Assembly: GCF_024124905.1 (NCBI RefSeq)
Contig: NZ_JAMXST010000004.1
Location: 248,001 to 312,000, forward strand
Length of the DNA stretch: 64,000 nucleotides
Origin: Cellulosimicrobium cellulans
Lineage (GTDB): Bacteria > Actinomycetota > Actinomycetes > Actinomycetales > Cellulomonadaceae
Direction: 5' to 3'
Below are positions 16,149 to 24,420 of this stretch, piece by piece. The notes under the pieces are model-generated. The model worked only from the letters and a program-made list of their open reading frames with translations, ran no database searches and was not told the DNA's origin. The position numbers and the translations under genes are program-made. Position 1 is the stretch's first letter; each line of letters begins with the position of its first letter.

Positions 16149-17363
16149 TCAGCCTCCCTCGTAGTCGAAGTTCACGAAGACCATGCCCTTCTCGGTGCCC
16201 GACGACTCCGTGAACTCGGGGTAGGGGAGGTCGGGCAGCACCTCGAAGCGCCACGCCCCCTCCCACGCGTCGAGGACTCCCGCCTGGCACGCGTACACGT
16301 CCACCGTGTACTGGCCGGGCTTGAGCCACAGGTCGCGGACCACGAGGCGGCCCTTCTGGGGCTGCTCCGGGTCGAACCACTTCCCGACGAGGCGCGAGTC
16401 GCACTGGGCGATGACGGTGCCCTGGTCGTTGTTGATGTGCATGGAGACGAAGTACGTCCCGATCAGGTCCTTGCTCGCCGGCGCCTCGAAGTCGACGACG
16501 ATGTCCTGCGACGACTTGACGAACTCGTCCTCCATGCGGACCGAGGACAGACGGAGGTTGCCGTTCCCGGGGCGCTTGGTGGGGTCGGACTGCGCGGCCG
16601 CGAAGCTCTCGAAGCTGTCGCGGTACGCCTGGAGCGTGCCCTCGACCGTCCCGGAGTACGTCAGGGTCCCGCGGTCGAGGAGGACCGCGGACGTGCACAG
16701 GGCCTGGACCGTCTGGAGCTGGTGGCTCACGTAGAGCACGGTGCGACCGCCCTGGGCGGCCTCGCGCATCTTCTGGATCGAGCGGCGCTGGAACTCGGCG
16801 TCGCCGACGGCGAGCACCTCGTCGATCGCGAGGATCTCGGTGTCGAGGTGGGCCGCGACGGAGAACGCGAGCCGCACGTACATGCCGGACGAGTAGCGCT
16901 TGACCGGGGTCGCGAGGAACTTCTCGATGCCGGAGAACGCGACGATCTCGTCGTAGCGCCGGGTGATCTCCTTGCGCGTCATGCCGAGGATCGCGCCGTT
17001 GAGGAAGATGTTCTCCTTGCCGGTGAGCTCGGGGTGGAACCCCGTGCCGACCTCGAGGAGCGACCCGACGCGCCCGGTGAGCTCGATGCGCCCGCGCGTG
17101 GGCGCCGTGACGCGCGTGAGGATCTTGAGCAGCGTCGACTTGCCGGCGCCGTTGCGCCCGACGATCCCGAGCGCCTCGCCCTGCGGGACCTCGAAGGAGA
17201 CGTCGTCGAGCGCGTCGAACAACGTGTACTTCTGCTTGCCGGTGGACCGCACCCACTGGATGGCGGCGGCCGCGGCGGTGGACGGTCGCTCGCCGAACGC
17301 GCCGAGCCGGTAGGTCTTGCCCAGCCCGGCGACGCGGATCGCGGGTTCCGTGGTCGCCTGCAC
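16149..17363 (-). CDS. polysaccharide ABC exporter ATPase (Wzt-like) with C-terminal substrate-binding domain
   Basis: The product is 404 aa. The nucleotide-binding domain occupies residues 1-250, with Walker A GRNGAGKST, the signature YSSGMYVRLAFS, Walker B ILAIDEVLAVGD and the switch His in YVSHQ. Residues 265-404 form a beta-sandwich like Wzt_C, which in O-antigen exporters recognises the modified non-reducing end of the glycan. Its presence implies that the exported polymer carries a terminal cap, for which the kinase-like, acyltransferase and deacetylase genes nearby are candidates. The GTG start lacks a Shine-Dalgarno sequence but has TATCTT ending 6 nt upstream, so the operon message is probably leaderless. 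Confidence 0.92.
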   Translation of the reverse strand: MQATTEPAIRVAGLGKTYRLGAFGERPSTAAAAAIQWVRSTGKQKYTLFDALDDVSFEVPQGEALGIVGRNGAGKSTLLKILTRVTAPTRGRIELTGRVGSLLEVGTGFHPELTGKENIFLNGAILGMTRKEITRRYDEIVAFSGIEKFLATPVKRYSSGMYVRLAFSVAAHLDTEILAIDEVLAVGDAEFQRRSIQKMREAAQGGRTVLYVSHQLQTVQALCTSAVLLDRGTLTYSGTVEGTLQAYRDSFESFAAAQSDPTKRPGNGNLRLSSVRMEDEFVKSSQDIVVDFEAPASKDLIGTYFVSMHINNDQGTVIAQCDSRLVGKWFDPEQPQKGRLVVRDLWLKPGQYTVDVYACQAGVLDAWEGAWRFEVLPDLPYPEFTESSGTEKGMVFVNFDYEGG

Positions 17364-17369
17364 ACCTGA

Positions 17370-17375
17370 AAGATA
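17370..17375 (-). promoter_or_regulatory. -10 element of the exporter operon, leaderless
   Basis: TATCTT on the minus strand ends 6 nt before the GTG of the ATPase gene. Transcription would start at or next to the start codon. No Shine-Dalgarno sequence is present. Confidence 0.5.
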
Positions 17376-17538
17376 GTCGTCCCGCCGGGGCCCGAGGCCG
17401 GGTCGATCGGGTGAATCGAGCCCAGAACCGGACGAACGCGGGTGAAAGTACCGCCAGGCCCTCGGTGCTGGGGCCGGGCCGACCTACGATCGCGGGAGCG
17501 GCACCTGTGCCGGGCCCGACGACGGCAAGGGCGGCGAG

Positions 17539-20500
17539 ATGGCTTCGGACGAGGACGGCACGGGGGCTCGGGGCGGCGCGGACCCCACGGTCGTCGGCGG
17601 GGTCGTCGCCGCGGTCCTGGGCGTGGTCGCCGCCGTCGTGATCGGCGGCACCGGGACGGGGAGCACGTCGGGCGCGCAGCCGTTCACCGCGTCCCCGGTC
17701 CCCGGGACGGCACCCGTGACGCAGACGGGCGCGCTGCCCCTGTGCGGGTTCCCCCGCCTCGAGCAGGTGACCGACGACGGCGTCGACACCGACGAGCTGG
17801 ACGGGATCCGCACGGTCGTCGACGACGTCGTCACGCTCGACGACGGCGAGCTCGTCACGTTCCGCGTGCTCGACGGCGCGGCGTACGTGCTCGAGTGGGA
17901 CCGCGAGGCGACGTACACGGTGACGCGCTACGACCTCGCGACGGGGGACGCGGAGGCGACGACGCCGGTGGAGCTCGACTGGGACGGCGCGAGCGAGACG
18001 TTCCGCACGGACTCCTTCGAGGTCGACGCCGACGGGAGCGTCTACCTCCTCGACACGCTCATGCACCGCCGCGACCTGCTCAAGGTCGCGCCCGACGGGA
18101 CCACGACCTGGTCGACGACGATCCCCGAGGGCGAGCACACGGCAGGGGACCTCCTCGACCTGTACGGGACCGTGCGCTGGACGGACGGCGGCCGGACCGT
18201 CGTCGGGGTGCAGGAGGCGGGCGAGGTCCTGCACGAGGTGTCGGGCGACGGCGACCTCCTCGCGGAGATCCCGTTCGAGGGCGCCGTCCTCGCCCAGCTC
18301 CCGGACGGCGCGGCCCTGGTGCAGACCGACGTGCGCGACGACGAGCGCCGCACGCTCGACCTGCGCGCCGTGGGGCCGGAGGGCGACGAGGGGTCCCTCC
18401 ACCTCGGTGCCTCGTGGGAGCGCGGGCGGCCGTTCGGCGTCCCGCGCGTGCCCTGGCTCGACGACACGACGGGCGCGACCACCGGCCCCTCGTCCGGACC
18501 CGAGGGCGACGGCCTCGTCGTCGCCGACGAGAACCTCGGGTTCCGGTGGTGGGGGAGCGACGGCGTGTTCCGCGGCGTGTGGCCGGACACGCACAAGGAC
18601 CTCGAGCAGCCGTTCGCGCTGTGGGAGAGCACGCCGGTGCTGCGCGACGGCACCGCGGGCGACGCGCCGTACTACGTCCTCACGCACGGCGACGACGGCG
18701 GGTTCGCGCTCACCGAGATCTCGGCCGACCGGATGGCGTACCAGCTCGGCGCCCCGGTGAAGTACAACGCGGCGAACGAGGAGCTGTTCGGCGGCCTCGG
18801 GCTCGGCGCCGGGCTGCTCGTGGACGTGCCGTACGGCGTCTTCCCCGACGGGACCGCGCCGCGCGTGGTCGCCGCGTTCGACGACGCCTGGGCCGCCTCC
18901 GCCGGGACGTACCGCTTGCGCTACCAGGTGCGCGGGGACCCGCGCGTGTGGGACCCGGTGGTCGGCGAGGAGACCGTGGTGGACCTCCCCGCGGAGGGCG
19001 GAGAGCTCGCGCTCGACCTGCCGCCGACCCGCCCGGGCGTGTACGAGGTCGACGCCGCGCTCGTCGACGCCGCGACGGGCGAGGCGGTCTCGGGGACGTG
19101 CCTGCGCTACACCGTGGCCGCGGCGGGCAGCGGCCTGGACCCGGCGGCGCTCGCGGACGGCGCGGACTGGGGCGGCGCCGGACCGCTGCGCGGCGTGCAG
19201 CTCGCGGACCAGCTCGGGGTGGGCAGCCACCGCACGCAGCTCGACTTCGGGGCGATCGTGCCCGACCCGACCGCCGAGCCGGACGCCGCCGCGCTCGTCT
19301 GGGACTCGCTGCCGAACGCGGCCTTCGAGCCCGACGAGGAGGAGGGCGAGGAGCCCGCCGACGTCGACCCGTTCACCGAGCTCGCGGCCGCCGCCGAGCT
19401 CGCCGAGGAGACGGGCGTGATCCTCACGCTCCAGCTCGGCTCGGGCGGCGAGGCGGAGCAGGCCGCGGTCGAGGCCGGGACGTGGGAGGGATGGACGCGC
19501 GAGATCGTCGCCGCGGTCCACGAGCACGCACCGCAGATCCGCTACTGGCAGCCCTGGAACGAGCCGAACAACACGGGCTACGAGGACGCGGCCGCGTACG
19601 AGGAGGAGGTCGGCGCGCCGTTCGCGGCGGGCGCTCGCGACGCGTCGGCCGACGTCGTCGTGGTGGGCGGCAACACGCTCGGGATCGAGCCCGCGTGGTG
19701 GGCCGACCTGGTCGCGGCGGGCGGCTGCGACTCGCTCGACGTCGTGGGGATCCACCCCTACACCGGGTTCAACCGGTCGTGGGAGGAGGAGGGGTTCTCC
19801 GCGGACGGTGCCGAGCTGGACCGGCTGCGCGAGGCGATCGGGCCGTGCGGCGACGTCCCCGTGTGGGACACCGAGAGCGGCTGGTGGTCCGACGGCGTCG
19901 CGAACTTCTGGGCGGGCGGGTCCGACGTCGTGCGCAAGCTCCTCTGGTACGGGGTGGAGGGCGTCGACGAGTGGACGTACTTCTTCTCCGAGGGCGGGTT
20001 CGGCGAGGCCGGGAACTCGTGGTCGCTCCTCCAGTACGGGCAGTACGTGAAGCCGGCCGGCGCCGCCTTCGCGGCGAGCGCGGCGTTCCTCGACGGGTTC
20101 GCGCCGCCCGAGGCGGTCGAGACCGGGACGCCCGGCGTCCACGCCGTGCGCGCGCCCGGGGCCGGGGAGGCCGCGGGTGCGGAGCTGCTCGCGCTGTGGA
20201 GCGAGGACCTGTCGACCACCGTGCGGCTCACCGCGCCGGGCGGTGCGGTCACCGTGACCGCGCGGGACGGGTACGGCGCCCAGCGCGGCCTGGAGGTCCC
20301 GCCGGGCGGCGTCGAGGTCCCCGTGAACGGCGCACCCGTCCTGCTCGTCGCCCCCGCGGGGACGGCGCTGGAGGTGGCCCCCGTCGAGGCGTTCGGCGAC
20401 GACGTGCTCGAGGGCCGGCCGGTGACCGCGACGTCGACGCACGAGGACGCGAGCGACCCCGACGTCGTCACGTCCGGCACGTTCGCCGTGCGCGAGCCGT

Positions 20501-20916
20501 GGCGGTCGGGCCGACTGGCCGACGGCTCCGTCGACGAGGCGCCCGGCGTCGAGGTCACGACGGACGGGCCCCGCACGATCGACCGCGTCGCCGTCGCGAC
20601 GGCCGGCATCCGCTGCTGCACGTCGGGGCTGCGCGACTACACGGTCTCCGTGCGGACGCCCGACGGCGGCTGGCAGGACGTGGCGCGGCAGACCGACCAG
20701 TTCCTCGACCGCGTCGCGCTCTTCTCGTTCGAGCCCGTCGAGGTCACGGCCGTGCGCGTGACGCTCCCGATGACGACCGAGCGCGACGTGCCCGTCCTGG
20801 CCGCGAACTACACGGGGATCGTCGGCGGGCTGCACCCCGACTTCGTCCCGCTCGCGACGGAGAGCGAGTGGATCGCGGCGATCAGCGCGGTCCAGGCGTG
20901 GGAGCCGGCCGGGTGA
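17539..20916 (+). CDS. membrane-anchored glycoside hydrolase, GH39/PslG-like, with discoidin-like C-terminus
   Basis: The product is 1,125 aa. A short cytoplasmic N-terminus precedes one helix (about residues 17-37, TVVGGVVAAVLGVVAAVVIGG), so the bulk is outside. Residues 60-540 look like beta-propeller and Ig-like modules. Residues about 545-860 form a TIM-barrel: WQPWNEPNNTGYED near 670 supplies the acid/base Glu after Asn, and VWDTESGWW near 776 supplies a nucleophile Glu, the clan-A layout shared with GH39 and PslG. Residues 955-1090 read like an F5/8 discoidin module. The gene is divergent from the Wzt/Wzm operon; trimming or releasing the exported polysaccharide is the likely job. The ATG has AAGGGCGG upstream. 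The family call is by motif only. Confidence 0.75.
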   Translation: MASDEDGTGARGGADPTVVGGVVAAVLGVVAAVVIGGTGTGSTSGAQPFTASPVPGTAPVTQTGALPLCGFPRLEQVTDDGVDTDELDGIRTVVDDVVTLDDGELVTFRVLDGAAYVLEWDREATYTVTRYDLATGDAEATTPVELDWDGASETFRTDSFEVDADGSVYLLDTLMHRRDLLKVAPDGTTTWSTTIPEGEHTAGDLLDLYGTVRWTDGGRTVVGVQEAGEVLHEVSGDGDLLAEIPFEGAVLAQLPDGAALVQTDVRDDERRTLDLRAVGPEGDEGSLHLGASWERGRPFGVPRVPWLDDTTGATTGPSSGPEGDGLVVADENLGFRWWGSDGVFRGVWPDTHKDLEQPFALWESTPVLRDGTAGDAPYYVLTHGDDGGFALTEISADRMAYQLGAPVKYNAANEELFGGLGLGAGLLVDVPYGVFPDGTAPRVVAAFDDAWAASAGTYRLRYQVRGDPRVWDPVVGEETVVDLPAEGGELALDLPPTRPGVYEVDAALVDAATGEAVSGTCLRYTVAAAGSGLDPAALADGADWGGAGPLRGVQLADQLGVGSHRTQLDFGAIVPDPTAEPDAAALVWDSLPNAAFEPDEEEGEEPADVDPFTELAAAAELAEETGVILTLQLGSGGEAEQAAVEAGTWEGWTREIVAAVHEHAPQIRYWQPWNEPNNTGYEDAAAYEEEVGAPFAAGARDASADVVVVGGNTLGIEPAWWADLVAAGGCDSLDVVGIHPYTGFNRSWEEEGFSADGAELDRLREAIGPCGDVPVWDTESGWWSDGVANFWAGGSDVVRKLLWYGVEGVDEWTYFFSEGGFGEAGNSWSLLQYGQYVKPAGAAFAASAAFLDGFAPPEAVETGTPGVHAVRAPGAGEAAGAELLALWSEDLSTTVRLTAPGGAVTVTARDGYGAQRGLEVPPGGVEVPVNGAPVLLVAPAGTALEVAPVEAFGDDVLEGRPVTATSTHEDASDPDVVTSGTFAVREPWRSGRLADGSVDEAPGVEVTTDGPRTIDRVAVATAGIRCCTSGLRDYTVSVRTPDGGWQDVARQTDQFLDRVALFSFEPVEVTAVRVTLPMTTERDVPVLAANYTGIVGGLHPDFVPLATESEWIAAISAVQAWEPAG

Positions 20917-20942
20917 CCGTCGTCACCGGGGGGCGGGCCCGG

Positions 20943-22016
20943 TCAGCCGCGCGCGGCGACCGCGCGCCAGATCGCGGCGTGCTGCGCGGCGCTGCGCTCC
21001 CACGTGAACGTGGCGGCGCGCTCGCGCCCGCGCCCGACGAGCGCCTCGACCTCGGCGTCGCGCGTCGTCACCCACAGCAGCGCCTCCGCGAGGCTCGCGC
21101 CGTCCGGCTCGGCGAGCACGCCGCCGTCGCCCACGACCTCGGGCAGCGAGCTGGTGCGCGCCGCGACCACCGGCACGCCCGCGGCCATGGCCTCCAGGGC
21201 GGGGAGCCCGAAGCCCTCGTAGCGCGACGGCACGACGACGGCCGCGGCCCCCGCGACGAGGCCCGGCATGAGCCCGCCCGGCAGGCGCCCGACGAGCCGG
21301 GTGCCGGGCAGCTCCGCGAACAGCCCGGTGCGGCGCGGGTGCGGCGGACCGCTCATGACGAGCGTGAGGTCCGGCCGCGCGGAGCGGACCCGTCCCCACG
21401 CGACCGCGAGCTCCTCCAGGTTCTTGCGGCGCGACGCGCCGCCCGCGTGCAGGACGTACGGGCCGTCCACCCCCAGCTCCGCGAGGCGCGCGCGGGGCAG
21501 CGGCTCGGCCGAGAAGTACACCGGGTCGACGCCGTTGTACGCGACCGCGGGGCGCTCGGCGAGCCCGAGGACCTCCGCGGCCTCGTCCGCGCTGAACTCC
21601 GAGACGCACACGACGGCCGCCGCGCGGCGGACCTCCTCGGCCGCGGCGCGGACCGGTGCGGACTCGTCGTCGTAGCGCCACGACACGACGTCCTGCACGG
21701 CGACGACGTCCCGCGTCGGGTGCGGCGGCAGGTCGAGCCCCACGCGGTGCACGACGGCGCCCCGCGGGTAGACCGCACGGCCGACGGCCCGGCGCACGGC
21801 CGGAGCCGCGGATCCGAGGCGACCGAGGGGGAGCCGGTGGGTGCCGGGCAGCGGGGAGCGGAGCGAGCGGAAGACGGCGCGGTCGACGGACCAGGCGCTC
21901 GCTCCGGCGCCCCCCTCCGCGAGCGCCCCCGCCGCGCGCGCCGCGACCTCCTCCTGGTACACCTGGGCGCCCATAGGCACCTCGACCGCGACGGTCGCGA
22001 CGACGAGCTGCGGCAT
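20943..22016 (-). CDS. family 4 glycosyltransferase
   Basis: The product is 357 aa. GT-B features include AVAYNGVDPVYF, YVLHAGGASRRKNLEEL (donor site), LTLVMSGPPHP and VVPSRYEGFGLPALEAMAAG with the E-x7-E nucleotide-sugar motif; this pattern is common in mannosyltransferases. I choose the ATG at 22016 because a GAGGGGGA ribosome site sits about 9 nt upstream; the longer frame adds 27 residues of low-complexity sequence across the promoter. It is divergent from another GT4 gene, with a shared palindromic promoter between them, and its 3' end faces the glycoside hydrolase gene. Confidence 0.85.
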   Translation of the reverse strand: MPQLVVATVAVEVPMGAQVYQEEVAARAAGALAEGGAGASAWSVDRAVFRSLRSPLPGTHRLPLGRLGSAAPAVRRAVGRAVYPRGAVVHRVGLDLPPHPTRDVVAVQDVVSWRYDDESAPVRAAAEEVRRAAAVVCVSEFSADEAAEVLGLAERPAVAYNGVDPVYFSAEPLPRARLAELGVDGPYVLHAGGASRRKNLEELAVAWGRVRSARPDLTLVMSGPPHPRRTGLFAELPGTRLVGRLPGGLMPGLVAGAAAVVVPSRYEGFGLPALEAMAAGVPVVAARTSSLPEVVGDGGVLAEPDGASLAEALLWVTTRDAEVEALVGRGRERAATFTWERSAAQHAAIWRAVAARG

Positions 22017-22084
22017 CGGGCGGGTCCCCCTCGGGGCGTGGTGCGCGGCGGGTGCGGCACGGTCGGGACGACCGGATCGGTCGG

Positions 22085-22101
22085 TAGAGTGGCCCACTCT
22101 A
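22085..22101. promoter_or_regulatory. palindrome containing two divergent -10 elements
   Basis: TAGAGTGGCCCACTCTA is a perfect inverted repeat (8-bp arms, one central base) between the divergent GT4 genes. Each arm begins with TAGAGT, a good actinobacterial -10, reading outward on each strand. It could be overlapping divergent promoters, an operator, or both. Confidence 0.5.
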
Positions 22102-22195
22102 GTGGCGCGGACGCCCCGCCGGACCTGCGGGAGCGGGTGATGAGCGGGTGATCGTGGACCGGGCGCGGGCCGTCCCGCGAGAGGGTGAGGGACGC

Positions 22196-23389
22196 ATGGC
22201 AGGGCGTCGTCGGGTGGCGCTGGTCGCGAGCTCGTTCGACCCGCACACCGGGGGCGTCGAGTCGCACGTGCGTCACGTCGCCCGCGTGCTCGCGGCGCGG
22301 GGGACCGCGGTGGAGGTCTGGACCGTCGACCGGGGCGAGCGCCTCGGCACGCGCCGCGTCGACGGCGTCCTCGTGCGCTACCTGCCGACCCCGCAGCCCT
22401 CGAGCCGGCCGGGCGACGTCGCCCGGTTCGCCCTCGCCGCGCCGCGGGCGGCGCTCGCGTGGGGCCGGGCCTTCCGCGCGTTCCGGCCCGACGTGCTGCA
22501 CGTGCAGTGCTTCGGCCCCAACGGCGCGTACGCCCTCGGCCTGCGCACGCTCACGCGCACCCCGCTCGTCGTCAGCTCCCACGGGGAGACGTTCGCGGAC
22601 GACCACGCCGTGTTCGAGCACTCGCGGCTGCTGCGGGCGGCGTTGGAGCGCTCGATCGACGTCGCGGGCGTGGTGACGGGGTGCTCGCGCGTCGTCGCGG
22701 ACGACCTGGTCCGCTTCGGGGCGCCCGACGCCGCGGTCGTCCCGAACGGCGTCGACCTGGCCGGGTACGACCCGGTCGATCACGGTCCGCGGGACGTCGC
22801 CGCGGGGGAGCCCGCTCGGTCGGTCGCGGTGCGCGCGCCCGTGGTCGTCGCGGTGGGGCGGATCGAGCACGTCAAGGGGTTCGACCTGCTCGTGGACGCG
22901 TTCGCGTCCTCCGCGCTGCGCGACCGCGCGCGGCTCGTCGTCGTGGGCGACGGGAGCGAGGCGGGCGCGCTGCGCCGCCGGGTCGCGACGGCGGGGCTCG
23001 CGGACCGCGTCGAGCTCCCCGGGCGGCTCGACCCCGCCGAGGTGGCGGCCCGGCTCGCGGAGGCGGACGTGGTCGTCGTGCCGAGCCGCGCGGACGCCGC
23101 CCCGCTCGTGGTCCTGGAGGCGTGGCGCTCGGGCCGGCCGCTCGTGGCGACCGTGCGGGGCGGGCCCCCGGAGATCGTCACCGACGGCGTCGACGGCGTG
23201 CTCGTGGACCCCCAGGACACACAGGCGCTCGCCGCGGCCGTGCTCGGCCTGCTCGACGACCCGGAGCGCGCGGGGCGGATCGGGGCTGCCGGGCGCCGAC
23301 GGGTCGAGGACTTCACCTGGGAGCGGGTCGTGGACCGGTACGAGGACCTCTACGCGGGGCTCGCCGACGTCACGCCGAGGGGTCGCTGA
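22196..23389 (+). CDS. family 4 glycosyltransferase
   Basis: The product is 397 aa. The N-terminal Rossmann domain reads VALVASSFDPHTGGVESHVRHVARVL, the acceptor-side signature of GT4 enzymes such as PimA and phosphatidyl-myo-inositol or undecaprenyl-linked mannosyltransferases. Later come VVPNGVDLAGY, VAVGRIEHVKGFDLLVDAF and RADAAPLVVLEAWRSG with the donor-binding acidic pair. The ATG at 22196 is preferred over an upstream in-frame GTG because GAGGGTGAGGG lies 4-14 nt ahead. The last 20 bp overlap the convergent PAP2 gene. Confidence 0.86.
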   Translation: MAGRRRVALVASSFDPHTGGVESHVRHVARVLAARGTAVEVWTVDRGERLGTRRVDGVLVRYLPTPQPSSRPGDVARFALAAPRAALAWGRAFRAFRPDVLHVQCFGPNGAYALGLRTLTRTPLVVSSHGETFADDHAVFEHSRLLRAALERSIDVAGVVTGCSRVVADDLVRFGAPDAAVVPNGVDLAGYDPVDHGPRDVAAGEPARSVAVRAPVVVAVGRIEHVKGFDLLVDAFASSALRDRARLVVVGDGSEAGALRRRVATAGLADRVELPGRLDPAEVAARLAEADVVVVPSRADAAPLVVLEAWRSGRPLVATVRGGPPEIVTDGVDGVLVDPQDTQALAAAVLGLLDDPERAGRIGAAGRRRVEDFTWERVVDRYEDLYAGLADVTPRGR

Positions 23390-24086
23390 CGCGGGGCGAG
23401 CCGGTCGTCCCGTCGGGCAGGACGGGAGGGCCGCCGGGGCGCGCGCCCGCCGTGCGCGCTCCTCGCGGGACGTCGAGCAGCCACACGACGGCGACGGTGA
23501 CGGCGGCGGCGACGAGCAGCGAGCCGACGACGTCGCTCGGCCGGTGCGCGTACGTCACGACGGACGCGAGGGCGGCGACCGCGGTGACCACGAGCCCGGC
23601 CCAGCCCGCGACCGCGCGGGACGCCGGCCACGGCCACAGGAGCCAGATCGCGACGCACAGGCCGCCGACCACGGCGACGTGACCGCTCGGGAAGGTCTGG
23701 TAGGCGTAGCCGTGCTCCCCGAGGTCGGGCCGCACGAGGACCTCGCGGAGCCCGAGCGCGATCCCGACCGTCCCCAGCACGACGAGGACCGCGGCGAGGA
23801 GGTCGCGCCACGCGCGGCGCACGAGCGCGACCACGCCCAGGACGGCGACGACGGCCGCGCACGCCACCGGGAGGCCTCGGCGCAGCGCCCCGGCGAGGTC
23901 GCGGCCGGCGTCGTGCAGGGGCGCGAGGGTCCGGAACGCCCCGGCGTCGGCCTGCTGCCCGGCCACGGTGAGGTGCGAGGCGGCCCAGAGCGCGACGAAG
24001 ACCGCGACGACCAGCGCGAGCAGCACGAGGAGCGCGGACGAGCGAGGCCGGGGCGGCACGGGGTCCGGCGCCCCCGAGGTGGACAC
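23370..24086 (-). CDS. PAP2 family membrane phosphatase
   Basis: The 238-aa product has about six hydrophobic segments and the PAP2 motifs in order: REVLVRP (from KxxxxxxRP), FPSGH, and YAHRPSDVVGS (from SRxxxxxHxxxD). Such enzymes dephosphorylate lipid pyrophosphates at the outer face of the membrane. Next to a polysaccharide locus, recycling of undecaprenyl pyrophosphate is a reasonable inference, though phosphatidic-acid-type substrates are also possible. The GTG at 24086 is the first start in frame after the divergent region and has CATGCT ending 6 nt upstream with no ribosome site. The C-terminal 30 residues are Gly/Pro-rich and unstructured. It overlaps the convergent GT4 gene by 20 bp. 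Confidence 0.8.
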   Translation of the reverse strand: MSTSGAPDPVPPRPRSSALLVLLALVVAVFVALWAASHLTVAGQQADAGAFRTLAPLHDAGRDLAGALRRGLPVACAAVVAVLGVVALVRRAWRDLLAAVLVVLGTVGIALGLREVLVRPDLGEHGYAYQTFPSGHVAVVGGLCVAIWLLWPWPASRAVAGWAGLVVTAVAALASVVTYAHRPSDVVGSLLVAAAVTVAVVWLLDVPRGARTAGARPGGPPVLPDGTTGSPRVSDPSA

Positions 24087-24420
24087 GCCCCGAGCATGAC
24101 GGAGCGGCGGTGACCCTGTCACCGGTCGTGGGCGGATCGCGCCGGGTGAAAACGTCGCGTCCCCGGTCGCCTGCCGGACGTCCGAGGGTCGGCTGCCGGT
24201 CGGCTGCCCTCGGTCGACGTGTGGGCGCCGGGGCGTACGCTGGGAGCCGTCGTCTCGCACGGCTCCAGCCCGGACCCGCTCGCCACCCGGTGAGCCTCGG
24301 TCCGGGCCGTTCGTGCTGCCCCGTCGTGTCCTCAACCAGCCCCGGCACCGTCCTCGACCCGGGCCCGCCTCGTGCGGCCGCCGACGCCACCGACCACCGT
24401 CCTCGGAGGGACCCCACCGC
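24087..24420. promoter_or_regulatory. 334-bp intergenic region upstream of mfd
   Basis: I see no gene here. A TACGCT -10 candidate lies at 24236-24241, followed by an 8-bp-arm hairpin, GGAGCCGT/ACGGCTCC, at 24243-24266 over the expected start of transcription. GGAGGG at 24405-24410 is the mfd ribosome site. The mfd leader would be about 170 nt, long enough to carry control elements, but none is recognised. Confidence 0.35.

Noticed and set aside
15688-20835. 1,715-codon minus-strand open frame through the glycosidase and exporter genes
   Set aside because: It is out of frame with wzt and wzm and antisense to the glycosidase; composition is typical of GC-rich shadow frames.
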